A stretch of DNA of 64,000 bases, from the NCBI GenBank assembly GCA_934047225.1, contig OW203993.1:22086069-22150068 (forward strand), in the 5' to 3' direction. Source of the DNA: Ypsolopha sequella. Taxonomy: Eukaryota > Arthropoda > Insecta > Lepidoptera > Ypsolophidae. Within the stretch, counting starts at the first letter, position 1; every line of letters begins with the position of its first letter. The notes below the pieces were generated by a model that saw nothing but the letters and a program-made list of their open reading frames with translations, searched no databases and had not been told where the DNA came from. Shown here piece by piece: positions 32,363 to 42,146 of the stretch. The translations under genes and the position numbers were made by a program.

Positions 32363-33120
32363 TATGATTTTACGAAAATGAACTGAAAATATAATTACAA
32401 TTTATTTTTAAAAAGTATAATGAGTTGCATTAGGGTTTGACTGATTTCTCGAGGAACTCTAAAGTTTTATCATGGCGCCGATAATGCTGTAATCCAGTGA
32501 CATATCAGTAACTGTGGTACATTCCAAGTAATTCCATTGTTTAAATGATTTTTATTTAATTAAATATAAGAAAATCGAGGGGCGCATGCAAAATATATCT
32601 ATAATGCAATACTATTTCATCTATAAAATTGTGAGCGCAAGTGTAATTCAACTCATAAGCACGCACATGAACAGCAAGACAAAACATTAAATTACTTACC
32701 ACAGTATTTTGTTCTCCGTTTTCCAAAATAATTTATCACATTACCAATTAGTGGAACGCACGTATTTGGAACAATGAAGTAAGGTTATAGTAAATACAGA
32801 ATCACAATCACCAAAATAGCAACAAATAGCTCCATATCACCGTCGTGGCAACCATCGTATCATAATTTAGTGATATTGTGATCAAAAAATCATTATTATA
32901 ACACTAAAACGATTTAAATAAAACTTCTATATCACGGATTTGTGACTTAAAATTGTGATAGATGGCACCACATATACACACACAATATACACACATAATA
33001 TACACACAATATATCATCAAACAGCTGTAAAACTGGGGCCACTTTCCAATGATAGAAACGTATCTTTCATGGATATACGACTGCTTATATCACTAATATA
33101 CAGCTTATAATGTATTATTT
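32363..33120 (-). promoter_or_regulatory. Right subterminal region and likely promoter side of element A
   Basis: No coding frame. Contains a possible first-exon donor at 32692, ATATCAC/GTGATA motifs around 32830-32960, a CA/AT simple repeat at 32975-33010, and CAGCTGTAAAA at about 33022 and an AAGCTGTAT complement at 33100, motifs shared with the left end. Confidence 0.5.
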
Positions 33121-33131
33121 TGCTAGCTGGG

Positions 33132-33310
33132 TAAGGCCCTGGATGCGATCAAGGACTTAAACAGGCGTCAATCATCCGTTGGGCAACTAAATAATAGTCA
33201 CTTGGGACTTGGTGGACCAATTACACCAATTTACATTACATTACATTACAACAGCTCACCTCCCAAGCGAAGAAGCTTTTGTTTTTTGCACGTGAATTCC
33301 AATTATATCC
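33132..33310 (+). pseudogene. LINE ORF1 continuation, right of element A
   Basis: Begins with the duplicated TA and reads KALDAIKDLNRRQSSVG, then HLGLGGP, and in a neighbouring frame QLTSQAKKLLFFAREFQ. This is the continuation expected for the FP25-like ORF1 cut at 24423. A (TTACA)n expansion at 33223-33248 breaks the frame. Confidence 0.7.
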
Positions 33311-33767
33311 TCTTTAAATAAGTATTTTTTTGCATATTTTCTAATTTCAACTTCATCTTGTGAGTAATTTCGTTTTCTTTCAATTTCACATTCAATTTAC
33401 ACTCTTTGAACTGTTCTGCGGCTACATCTTGATTTAATTTTATTAATTTTACTTGGTAAAAGAATTTTGGTTATATTGTCTCTCTTTCATGAATTTTTTC
33501 TCAGTTCCTAAAACAAAGCATAAACATAAATTAGAAACCATACTATATTGTAGTGAATCAGAAATAAGTACAGTTTTGAAGAACAACTTACCAACATTTA
33601 AGGCCGAGTGCGACTTCTATTTTAAAATATCAGTTTGATTGATACTTTTTTTGGAGTCCTGTGGATCACCTAAAACAAGAATGCATTAGAGTCCTGTACA
33701 TAATTAATGTTGTGGGCAGATCGTAAAGGATTATTGACATAAGAATATACCATTATAGAGGTAGTTT
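33311..33767. other. No gene recognised
   Basis: AT-rich. A plus-strand frame at 33453-33638 (61 codons) shows no recognisable motif and is not considered coding. Confidence 0.4.
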
Positions 33768-34916
33768 TTAATTGGTATTTAAATAAGTAATAAAAAAAAT
33801 CTTCCAATCATCAGCATCTTTAATAAAGTACTCTGTTTCTTGAGTTTTCAAGCTTGTCATGTTCTCTTCAGCATCAGTTTTTGGTGGAACTTCTAAACAA
33901 ATGGGAAAAAATAATGTTAAACATTGTTTCGTTCACAAATGGCTTTAATTATAAGGTGCAGCTAAATACCTAAACACATCCTTCAAACACAAATAAGCTA
34001 CTAATTTGTAAAAGCAATGAGTTGGTTTAACATGGTTTTATTAAAATTTTAATATTCAGCCGTAATATTTAAATATTCTTACCACGATTCTATCATTTTC
34101 AGGAAGACTGTTCTGATACTGCTTCATGAGTTCAGAATCACTGTGCAGACTGGTATATAGGCCTTCGATTTGCGGTTCTATCATTTTTTTATTCTATTTA
34201 AAGGATCATCATCTGTTGCCGGGGGACCGCCACCTGAAATTATAAAAAATCTGCATTTCTGCAAAAAGATCTTATATATTATTTATTTCTGATGAAGAAA
34301 CAAGTTACTGGCATGTAAGTTCCTTCTTTTTGTGATCAATTTCAGATTGTTTCACTTCCTTTTTCAAACCTTCGAACCCAAACTGGCAAACTTCTATGGG
34401 TAATTTTATTATTTTGGATATGGATGGCCAATCATCACCATTATCTTCTATTGCAGTAATCAGGGCTTCTTTTTGAGTTTGATCTGGGGAAAAGACAAGC
34501 ACTTGTACAGTCAGCACAGTACTTTATACCAATATATAGTATATATACCACAATACATAGAGAGAGTTCTGTAGAGTTCAGTGTTACTAGTTACCTTTTA
34601 AGAGCATCTTAGATTCCGAGTGAAGCTTTTTTACCCTACTTTTCTTATTTCTATAACAATAAAGCAGGTTTTCGGTTGTGCGATAGCACTGGGTAGTATT
34701 TGCATTATACATTTCTGTAATTTTGGCCCAAGCCCTGTGTTTGTCACTTTGTTTTACAGAGTCTGTCTTCTTTGCCTCGATGATGCGTTTATAGGCCCTA
34801 TAATATAGGGCTTTCGTAAAAAGTTCTTGCTCTTCCTTAGTGAAATTGGGTGCTCTTGCACGAGACCCAGCTTCGACGTCCTTCTGGCTCTTTTTATTCA
34901 TTTTGGATTTCGTCAA
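33768..34916 (-). pseudogene. Myb/SANT-like DNA-binding protein gene (probably degenerate)
   Basis: Exon 1 is 34916-34595 and exon 2 34483-34305; GTAACT and CCCCAG borders join them in frame for 166 codons plus stop. Residues 20-75 (APNFTKEEQELFTKAL, IIEAKKTDSVKQSDKHRAW) match the insect Myb/SANT-like domain type seen in many transposon-derived or zeste-like regulators. Two more exon-like blocks follow: 34233-34083 (GGPPATDDDPL, then MIEPQIEGLY in a shifted frame) and 33892-33768 (VPPKTDAEEN). GGPP after the Myb domain is typical of the family, so exon 2 probably once spliced on; the shifted frames suggest decay. Whether host gene or transposon accessory gene is unresolved. Confidence 0.6.
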
Positions 34917-35540
34917 AACAATTGCAGTCCACGATCACGACAGTAAATAAATAAACTAAACACCAGTTAACACCACACGAAGTACTTTTTATATAGGGGT
35001 TAAACACCACGAATTACCACACGAATACGACGAGACTAATAGACGATCTCGCGCACAAACCAACCAAACGTCAAAATTGACATTTTGTTTCGTTATACGC
35101 ATACGAAAATCGTTTCTTGTCAGCGTTTACGCATAATTTTGACGTAAGTGACGCAAAGAACTGTTTTACCGACGACACGCGTCAATTTTATTTAGTTAAA
35201 CAGTCTTGCAAAACCACTGGTACAAGACAACCTTAATTGCGTGCATGGTAGGAAGGTCATTTGATTATTTCCGCACGAATTAAGCGGGGAGGGGCGGGAG
35301 GTATTCCCCCCACCATGGAACCCCCCTACTTACCGTTATTTTTTTTGCCCAATATAATTAGACACCTGGTCTAAATAATTTTGTTCTAGGCATGGTCTAA
35401 CAAAGGTGGTCAATTTTTGTGGGGGAGCATGACTTTTTTAGTTTTTTTGGTGGTTTAACAATACTAGTAACTTTTACGACATAAATTCAATTCTGCATCG
35501 GCTACGGTTGGTCCCGGATTCTAAAAGATGTTCTGATATC
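34917..35540. other. No gene recognised
   Basis: Upstream of the Myb/SANT-like gene. CG-containing motifs and a GTCAAAATTGAC palindrome at about 35070 could be promoter sequence. A C-rich patch occurs at 35300-35330. Confidence 0.35.
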
Positions 35541-35559
35541 GCTGATTTTTATATCTGCC

Positions 35560-35985
35560 GGTTTTTCACAGCTGCTATGTGTTCCTTGACCCTTTCCTGT
35601 ATGCTACGTTTTGTTTGGACAAATGCAAGCAAGTTGTCAAACATTTAAGGTATAGAGCTCTGCAACTAGAAGCCGCAGCCAACAATGAACACCTTGAGCT
35701 GCTTTTATGTTTTGAAGGGTATTGGCGCACATTTAGAGCACACAGATAATGACTGTGAAGATTCCTCGAATGAATCTGATGAGAGAGATAGCCGATATTC
35801 AACAAATTTCAGAACTGGTGCTGCCCCTCCCACGATAAAGATAAGTACACCTACCAGATGGGACAGTATGCGTATGATGCTGTCAAGTATTAGTCACAGC
35901 TCAAATCGCCGACCCATTTGGGACATGTTGATCGATATAGGTCATAGTCAGGCGCGTGCACAGCTTATTTAACCTAAGTAGGCAG
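35560..35985 (+). pseudogene. hAT transposase fragment, first part
   Basis: Two overlapping frames. The first (about 35590-35755) reads CLDKCKQVVKHLRYRALQLE and further; the second (35685-35972) contains STPTRWDSMRMMLSSI, the Trp-Asp-Ser block usual in hAT transposases, and RRPIWDML. The match runs to about 35990 (LVLTNENE) and resumes at about 36780. Broken by frameshifts. Confidence 0.7.
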
Positions 35986-35994
35986 AATTAGTTT

Positions 35995-36770
35995 TGACAA
36001 ATGAAAATGAAAATTACTTACCAAATAATTTACCAAGACAAATTCCCGAACGCCTGATTTTTAAACTTTAACAAACACACATGGCCTTCGCATGTTTCAC
36101 AACTAAATCTTTCCATTTTAACTCCAACAAGAAACCATTAACAACACCGAACAAATACTACCAACTTATCTATGCACTAAACTGAACTCTGAATACCAAT
36201 AACGTAAACAAACATTTCACACGCGATAACACAAGAAAACTAATAAATGGATTCTTACTTCTTAGTCGCAATGCAACAGCTGAATCCACACGGATAAATT
36301 CAAAGGCGGGGCTTTACTTTTACTTATTTCGCGACTGCATACTACGTCATTTTGTAGCTTACTCTAAGAAGCGCTGCTTTTTCTTACATGCAGAGTTCGT
36401 TGACTTTTACGACTCGAAGATAAGGGTGATAGTAGCTAAATACAGATGAATAATTCATTGTGGTTTTGTAATCGAGCTCATACAGCGAGCCATGGATGTG
36501 TGCGTGCTGCACTTGTGTGAACGAGAATTTCAAAGTGTGCGTGACCAGGCTGCCTTTAGGAACTTCTTCGGTCATACAATAATTCAGAGTGCGCTTTCGT
36601 CTAGTTGGAAGTTTGAATTTCGGCGCTCTACCGCGCGTTGTTATTGGTAGAGACTGTGTTAACTGTAAAGCGCTGAACTGATAGCAAGGTAGACAGTGCC
36701 TTTATGCCTTTATGAAGGGCATGCCACTGGTCATATTGATCTTTTGTTAAATGTAAACGAGTAAAATTTG
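35995..36770. other. Insertion within the hAT relic
   Basis: Separates the two hAT parts. On the minus strand an ATG at about 36118 begins a short frame MERFSCETCEGHVC that stops after about 28 codons near a GTAAGT donor, as if it were a first exon. The rest (36300-36700) has no recognisable coding sequence. No target duplication was found. Confidence 0.35.
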
Positions 36771-37559
36771 ATTACAAGCATGACAACATTTTTGGATAAA
36801 TTCAAGAAAATAGTAGAAATCTCAAGTTACGAATCGCACACCACGATACATTTAGCAATGATTTTTAAATCTGAAATTAGAAGGTTAGTGGAAGAATGCG
36901 ACGACAAACGACAATGTCATTATTATCAGGCTTAAAAATAACATGTGGCGAAAATTGGACCACCGCTTTCCTGTCACGGACATGACTGTAGCAGCCACCT
37001 TATTAGATTGCAGATTTCAAGCAATTAAGGAAATTGAAATGTACATGGAAAGCCATGGCACTACTAAGGTGGCATTTCTATCAGCAATAAATTATAAAAA
37101 CAATTTTGAAAGACGAGGATGTTGTTAGACCAACACGAGATGTAAGTAATGCAACACCTGGAACGAGTTCCATGCCGCCTTCTAACTTTTTGATGGACTT
37201 GGCTGAGAAGCATAGCACTTCGCAGTGATTAGGAGAGCGTGGTTGAAAATGAATGCTGGAAATATTTTAGTACAGCTAGTGCAAACGATCTCAAGCCATA
37301 CTACGGTAATGTGTTAATGTTCTGGAAGGATAGAATGATAGCCTTTTCATGGCTATCAAGCTTGGCTCGGGCAATATTATTTGTCCCGGCGACGAGTACG
37401 TCAAGTGAAAGAGTATTTTCTGTAGCTGGTCAAGTAATCACGGCAAAGAGATCACGTTTAAAACAATATTCATTCACGACAACTACATCCACAGTAAGAC
37501 CGACCAACAGTGAACGTTTTTTCATTCGCCGCCGACCAGTCATTTTTGATTGTGATTAA
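36771..37559 (+). pseudogene. hAT transposase fragment, second part with dimerisation domain
   Basis: Pieces in order: LDKFKKIVEISSYESHTT, IRLKNNMWRKLDHRFPVTD in shifted frames, MTVAATLLDCRFQAIKE (the hAT ALLDPRFK block), and finally LARAILFVPATSTSSERVFS followed by AKRSRL, the diagnostic hAT C-terminal dimerisation motif. Several frameshifts and an in-frame stop after 37126 make it a pseudogene. It joins the 35560 fragment across an insertion. Confidence 0.85.
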
Positions 37560-37994
37560 TATAATATGTTATGATTACTATAATCTTTTGTTTAACGTTA
37601 TCTATTACCCAATGACCAGTGAAAACTGTAATTTGTTGTTTTTTTTTGTACATTAATAAACAAATTGTGGTTTTCTATATCTTCCTTTATCATGTACAAA
37701 GGCAATCTTATCTCTATTAAGATATTACTTCCAGTCTACCTCTGGGGATAATAAAATATAATTTATATAAAAGTAGACATACATACGTGTACATAGATAA
37801 AAGAATATATAATAATAATAATTTGTTTAAATATAATATGGTACCATTAACGTAAAATTAACCTACTGCATAATATACCTACATAAATATATATAAATAC
37901 ATAATATATTAATAAATAAGTTATAAATATATATATATAAATGATATACTATAGAAATAAATACTTATGAATATTAATGAATTATGAAAGATAC
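37560..37994 (-). repeat. LINE 3' untranslated region and AT-rich tail
   Basis: Follows, on the minus strand, the LINE C-terminal fragment at 37995. It is almost pure TATA/TAA repeats from 37770 to 37975. The left end of the repeat relative to hAT sequence is not clear. Confidence 0.45.
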
Positions 37995-38232
37995 TCATGA
38001 CAGTGACAAAAGGTGCTCCTTCAGCCGTCTTTTAAAACTATTCAGCGATCGACAATCCCGAACGTTCGAGGGAAGTGAATTCCACAGTCTGACAGCCTCA
38101 ACAGTGAACGACTTGCTAAACGACGCAGAGTTGTGTGCAGGAGTTTTAAGAAGGGAGCTATTGTGCGATCGAGCACCACTGGAAAACAGATACTCAAAGC
38201 GACCACGAAGGTTGTTTATAAACTGCTGTTAG
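37995..38232 (-). pseudogene. LINE ORF2 C-terminal fragment
   Basis: The minus-strand translation contains RGRFEYLFSSGARSHNSSL, then SKSFTVEAVRLWNSLPSNV and SFKRRLKEHLL before TGA at 37995-37997. The F-x-V-x-A-x-R-x-WNSLP block near the stop is a hallmark of the C-terminus of Jockey/CR1/R1-type ORF2 proteins. Only about 78 codons remain. Confidence 0.75.
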
Positions 38233-38665
38233 GTAATTTGGAACAGGGGCCCATCAGCTGTCCCTTATCTACGTCCACGTAAACAAACCTATCACCGATA
38301 ATTTACTTATATACTAAAGTAGGTACAGAATTATCCTAACAGACAGTCCAGTGATAGCTGACCGCAGTCGAGTCCCTCTCGAACACGCGGTTGAAACGGT
38401 AGCCAAAGTGCGTGCCGGCGTTGTGCCACGTCGCTCACCTCCACGGCGAACCCTAAACGTAACCCACCTATCCCCTGGATGCATCCAAAACCCCAGAAGA
38501 TATTGTGGCCGGCCAATGTCTTTACACTTGTGCAAAACCGCGTGCTTGCAGGTTACTTCACCCAAAATAAACCGTATCCAAAAGTGCCTCCCCGGCAATA
38601 ATATGGTCCTACCTTGACCCACAAATGTTTACACGGTATCCACGTCCGTTTTATCCCGGTTTTTC
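38233..38665. other. GC-richer repeat-like segment, no gene recognised
   Basis: Frames of about 60-100 codons are open on both strands, but none has a recognisable motif. The composition is distinctly richer in GC than its neighbours, suggesting an inserted repeat piece. Confidence 0.4.
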
Positions 38666-38807
38666 AAATCAAATCAAATCAAATCAAATTTATTTATTTC
38701 AGATCAAAGATCCATATAAAACATGTTAGTAATAAAACAACTTATGCTATTGTTAGTAACTTATGCTAATACAGCTTACATGTATAGAAGCGTGATTCGA
38801 CGCCCCA

Positions 38808-39866
38808 CTACACATGGACATGCAATCGAATCCAGTGGCGTAGAATCGGACAGTCCCTCCTGTCTACAAACGTGCTCAGCAAGCTGTTGGAGCTGGAACG
38901 CACGCGCTCCAACAGAGACGCACACCTTTTTCTTAATATGGCATGGAAGCCGTCGGTATAGGCCTCTGTGAACATGCCGGAAGCGCTACAAAAGCGCCTC
39001 AGCCCCAACAACACCCTAAACGCGTTGTTATATTGCACGCGCAGGGCATTGTATGCTCCCTGCGTATATCCGGTTGACAGACTACTGGTGTACAAAGACT
39101 GGCAGAATGCCTTGAAGAGCATGACTTTCACTTCCTTTGTACACCTAGCAAACCTACGAGCCAACATATTGCAGCGAACACACAAAGCCCTACGCTCCCT
39201 TTCAACATCTGCATTGTCGTTTAAATCCGCAGTGACCCAATGACCCAGGTATTTAAACTTGTCCACATGTTTCAGAGGAGTTCCATTAAGTAGTAGTTCA
39301 GGAACGGTGTCGTAGCTCTTCTGAACCGCCCTGAACACAATCAACTCACTCTTTGATTCATTATACCTAAGTCCATGAGTCACCGCATAGAACTCACATA
39401 TTCCCAACAAGTGTCTGAGGGCCCTCATCGACGGGCTCAACAACACCATATCATCCGCGTAGCTAATATTGTTCATAGCTACCCCGTCTATTGAACAACC
39501 AACTTGGGCGTTGCTGAGCTTGACGATGAGCTGGTTCACATACAAGTTGAAGAGTTTGGGTGATGTCAGGCCACCCTGCCTTACTCCACACTCCAACCTG
39601 TATGCATCTGACAAGTTATTGCCGGCCCATTTTACATAAATAGACTGATTGCCGTACCAATACTTAAAAATTGACACAACTTCTTTTGGTAGCGTGGTTT
39701 CTTTTTCCAGCTTTTCCCAGAGCACTTTATAGGAGACCAGATCAAACGCCTTGGACAAGTCCAGAAAACAGGCATACACCGGTGTTTTCCTGTCAGCATC
39801 GTATCTGACAGTGTGCTTAAGGCATAGAATAGCAGTCTCAGTTGACAGCTTGAAAAATAATTGCAC
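38808..39866 (-). pseudogene. Non-LTR reverse transcriptase, 5' truncated
   Basis: 352 codons. Seen: CFLDLSKAFDLVSYKVLW, ECGVRQGGLTSPKLFNLYV, catalytic YADD at about 138, HGLRYNESKSELIVF and YLGHWVTADLNDN, then a C-terminal region with ERERRALCVRCNMLARRF. The RT N-terminal blocks are missing. It ends close to the 3' repeat tail, so the C-terminus is probably nearly complete. Confidence 0.85.
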
Positions 39867-40296
39867 TTATTTCACTCAGACAGTTTGTAAATTCAATGAG
39901 GTTATCGCTTTTAGTGTCACTCCTAGGGTCGGTAGACATGTACACTGAGAATACCACCATACAACGATCCTTTAGATCTATTTTAATTGCTGAAATTCGA
40001 TCACTACTACATTTAATCACTGAAACGTTGGGGAATAAACTTTTACGCCATAACAGTGCTACACCCCCGTAAGGCCGCCCACACAGTATACCAGCTGACG
40101 TATCTATCGCCGATTTACCGGTAAAATCGAATTCCTGGTCTAACTCGCAGAGATACGTTAAGTTATGAGGATAAAGCCAGGTTTCCTGTAAGGCAATAAT
40201 ATCTGCCTCGCGGCATAACTTCCGAATACAGTCCGTGGACCTAATGACATTCTTACAGTTAAATGTAACTAATTTTATTAAAGTTGTACCTATCAT
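39838..40296 (-). pseudogene. AP endonuclease N-terminal part of the same LINE
   Basis: 153 codons from ATG 40296: LVTFNCKNVIRS, DIIALQETWLYPHN, GGVALLWRKSL and VYMSTDPR are the opening strands of an APE-type LINE endonuclease. The GDFN and SDH motifs have been lost in the deletion that joins it, out of frame, to the RT at about 39850. Confidence 0.82.
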
Positions 40297-40589
40297 ACTA
40301 GATTAATACTGTTGCATTTGCTATATGATTGGCTGGCGCTCTTTCTTGTTCTTTTTGCTTTATAAAAATAAACATACCTATATAGTTTTTGTTGGATTTT
40401 CTTTTTTTGTTAGAATCAAATAAAAACAAAATTTTACAAAAACATTTTTTAATATTATCTTCTTTTGAATAATATAAATATTAATATAAAATTTTTACAA
40501 CTTTTTTTAAACTTTTAAAAGAGTCTTCAGAGACAAGTCTTTGAATTTAACTCCTTTAACTCCTCTACCACTTCCTCGAGTAAATCTAT

Positions 40590-41043
40590 GTACCCATACA
40601 CTATAAAAAGATCGCAAGCCTTGCGCCGTTTCATCTCGACCTTTTGGGGTTTCTTGATAGATAGGCCATTTCGCTTCTGGAATCCTAAAAACCAGTCCTT
40701 TTCTGGAATATCATCTTTGAATGGAGGTATCGCGCCCCCTTATCGACACTCCGACCGAATGGAGTTTTAATGCCATTTAGCCGGACATATTCTGAAATTA
40801 ATACTCTTGCTTCTTTCCTGGTTAATGGGAAACCATGTCTCTCCATTATATGCAGATTTTCTGCCATTTTTCTTTCAGTTTCTGGCAAAAATTACTGTGG
40901 GATGGCCAGCGGTACTGTGGGAACATACTATTCGTGTATTTATGGTACTCCTAGGCACCCCGTATACTTTTGACGCTTGGTTGCTTGTCATATATCCATT
41001 CTTAACCTCATCTACTGCTTGTAAGAGCTCTGGACCAGAGTAG
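40590..41043 (-). pseudogene. pogo/CENP-B-type transposase N-terminal remnant
   Basis: Minus-strand pieces in shifting frames: YSGPELLQAVDEVKNGYMTS and SNQASKVYGVPRSTINTRI (a psq-type helix-turn-helix), then ENLHIMERHGFPLTRKEA and LISEYVRLNGIKTPF, and IPEKDWFLGFQKRNGLS (CENP-B-like half). The DDE core is missing. It is not the same subfamily as the intact pogo protein at 51558. Confidence 0.75.
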
Positions 41044-41049
41044 GTTTGA

Positions 41050-41120
41050 CATTTTTTTCATCTGGAAATCTGGAAAATCATCCGGAAATCATCTGGACCA
41101 TCTGGAATGAGCATTTTTTA
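41050..41120 (+). repeat. Short CATCTGGA tandem array
   Basis: Five to six imperfect copies of (A)TCATCTGGAA within about 60 bases. Confidence 0.5.
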
Positions 41121-41195
41121 GTAAAATTTAAGAAAATCCCTTTGCTATTTAGAACTATCTAAAGTGTGGCTGAAAAGCAAAAAGCTAAGGAAATA

Positions 41196-41318
41196 TTTCA
41201 ATCAGTCAATCAATCAAAACCACTTTATTGTACATAAAAGAAAAAAATAAAATACAGTTTTGAAAAATAAATTTGTACAAAGGCGGGTTATAGCGATTTC
41301 TTCCAGCCAAACTTTATT
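41196..41318 (-). repeat. LINE/SINE tail, second copy
   Basis: Shares ACTTTATTGTACA and GATTTCTTCCAGCCAA with 5757-5860; here the tail is (TTGATTGA)n on the minus strand. A second ATTT-type tail (TTTATTTATTTATTTGATTT) abuts it at about 41310-41335. Confidence 0.6.
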
Positions 41319-41506
41319 TTATTTATTTATTTGATTTACAGACTAATAAATAACCATATGATGAAACAATTAGGGTTGTTCGGCTACGGAACCGTATTCA
41401 ACTGCGGTATCCTGAAAGCATTCCCTAGGCAAAGGTGACCAATAATAATGTAAACAATAAAAAGACACATCGATAATGTCGGTAATATCGTATTTTATAC
41501 CGACCT

Positions 41507-41508
41507 AT
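41507..41508. repeat. Element B target duplication (AT), left
   Basis: AT precedes the CCCAG terminus, and AT follows the opposite terminus at 49562-49563. Confidence 0.5.
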
Positions 41509-41511
41509 CCC

Positions 41512-42146
41512 AGGCAGCACACAAGTCATATAACTGGCCAACAATTTAACCTTATGCAGGGTTAAGCTTTATTATATATGTATAGAAGCTGTGTGTATTG
41601 CCAAGTTCTGTATTAAAGTTGTTTTTTGTTATGATAATGCTATTAGCTGAGTTAGTTCTGTAATTTGCCGATTTTATTTCTTAAAGCTGAATAGTCATCA
41701 TAAATAGACCTGTTACTCAAGAGTTTGTGTAACCTTTTGTATAACACTGGTATAAGATTTTATTATCCAGCAGAGTACTGAATAATTGAGGTTCTGTTCT
41801 CTTTTAGCTGTATTACACACCACATCTTGACAGTTACACAGCTGCTGTATAAAGTAGGGTGTGGTTCCTTTTATGAAGCATATAGTTAGTTAACAGAATT
41901 TAAGGTAGCTGTTATAACTACTTTATGGCGCTTTAAGTACGAAATTACTGTCATGTGCAGCTAACTGGGGTAAAAGCAAAAGTAACAGATTCTTATGCAG
42001 AAGTTGGCTGCGTATTCACGAAAAGTAGACATTTTTTAAGCTAGCAGAACTATTTTGCAATATTTGTCAGCATTTATGCGGCTAGTAGTTTGACATTTCG
42101 ATTTCGTGTGCGCGCTTAATACTTAATATTAAAGTGTGTTGTGTAA
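41512..42146. promoter_or_regulatory. Left subterminal region of element B with AGCTG motifs
   Basis: AGCTG, often as AGCTGTAT/AGCTGTGT/AGCTGAAT, occurs at about 41588, 41647, 41683, 41805, 41838 and 41908, spaced 35-120 bases. CACTA-type transposases bind such subterminal repeats; that role here is inference. The region also holds the promoter of the transposase. Confidence 0.55.

Larger units (their letters stand above)
24424..33131. mobile_element. Element A: CACTA/EnSpm-like transposon carrying a DUF4806-like gene
   Basis: The 8708-bp element begins CCCAGCTAGCAAAGTAAT and ends as the reverse complement of CCCAGCTAGCAAAATAAT (17 of 18 identical). Its insertion site is certain: a LINE ORF1 reads up to 24423 and resumes at 33132 with only a TA duplicated. 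Contents: subterminal repeats, a two-exon transposase (+), a convergent four-part DUF4806-like gene (-), a small Cys-rich ORF (-), and later SINE insertions. Two-base duplications are known for parts of the CACTA/Mirage/Chapaev group. The CCCAG rather than CACT[A/G] termini are atypical, so the family name is tentative. Confidence 0.82.
38666..40296 (-). mobile_element. Internally deleted non-LTR retrotransposon
   Basis: The minus-strand copy has a (GATTT)n tail at 38668-38695, RT (38808-39866) and the N-terminal endonuclease (39838-40296). The middle of ORF2 (rest of the endonuclease, start of RT) is missing at a junction near 39850. The RT, with YADDMVLL and the KYLGHWVTADL block, is clearly distinct from the CR1-like copy at 12530. 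Confidence 0.8.

Noticed and set aside
38314..38622. 102-codon minus-strand frame in the GC-richer segment
   Set aside because: Frames are open on both strands because the segment is GC-richer; no conserved motif found.
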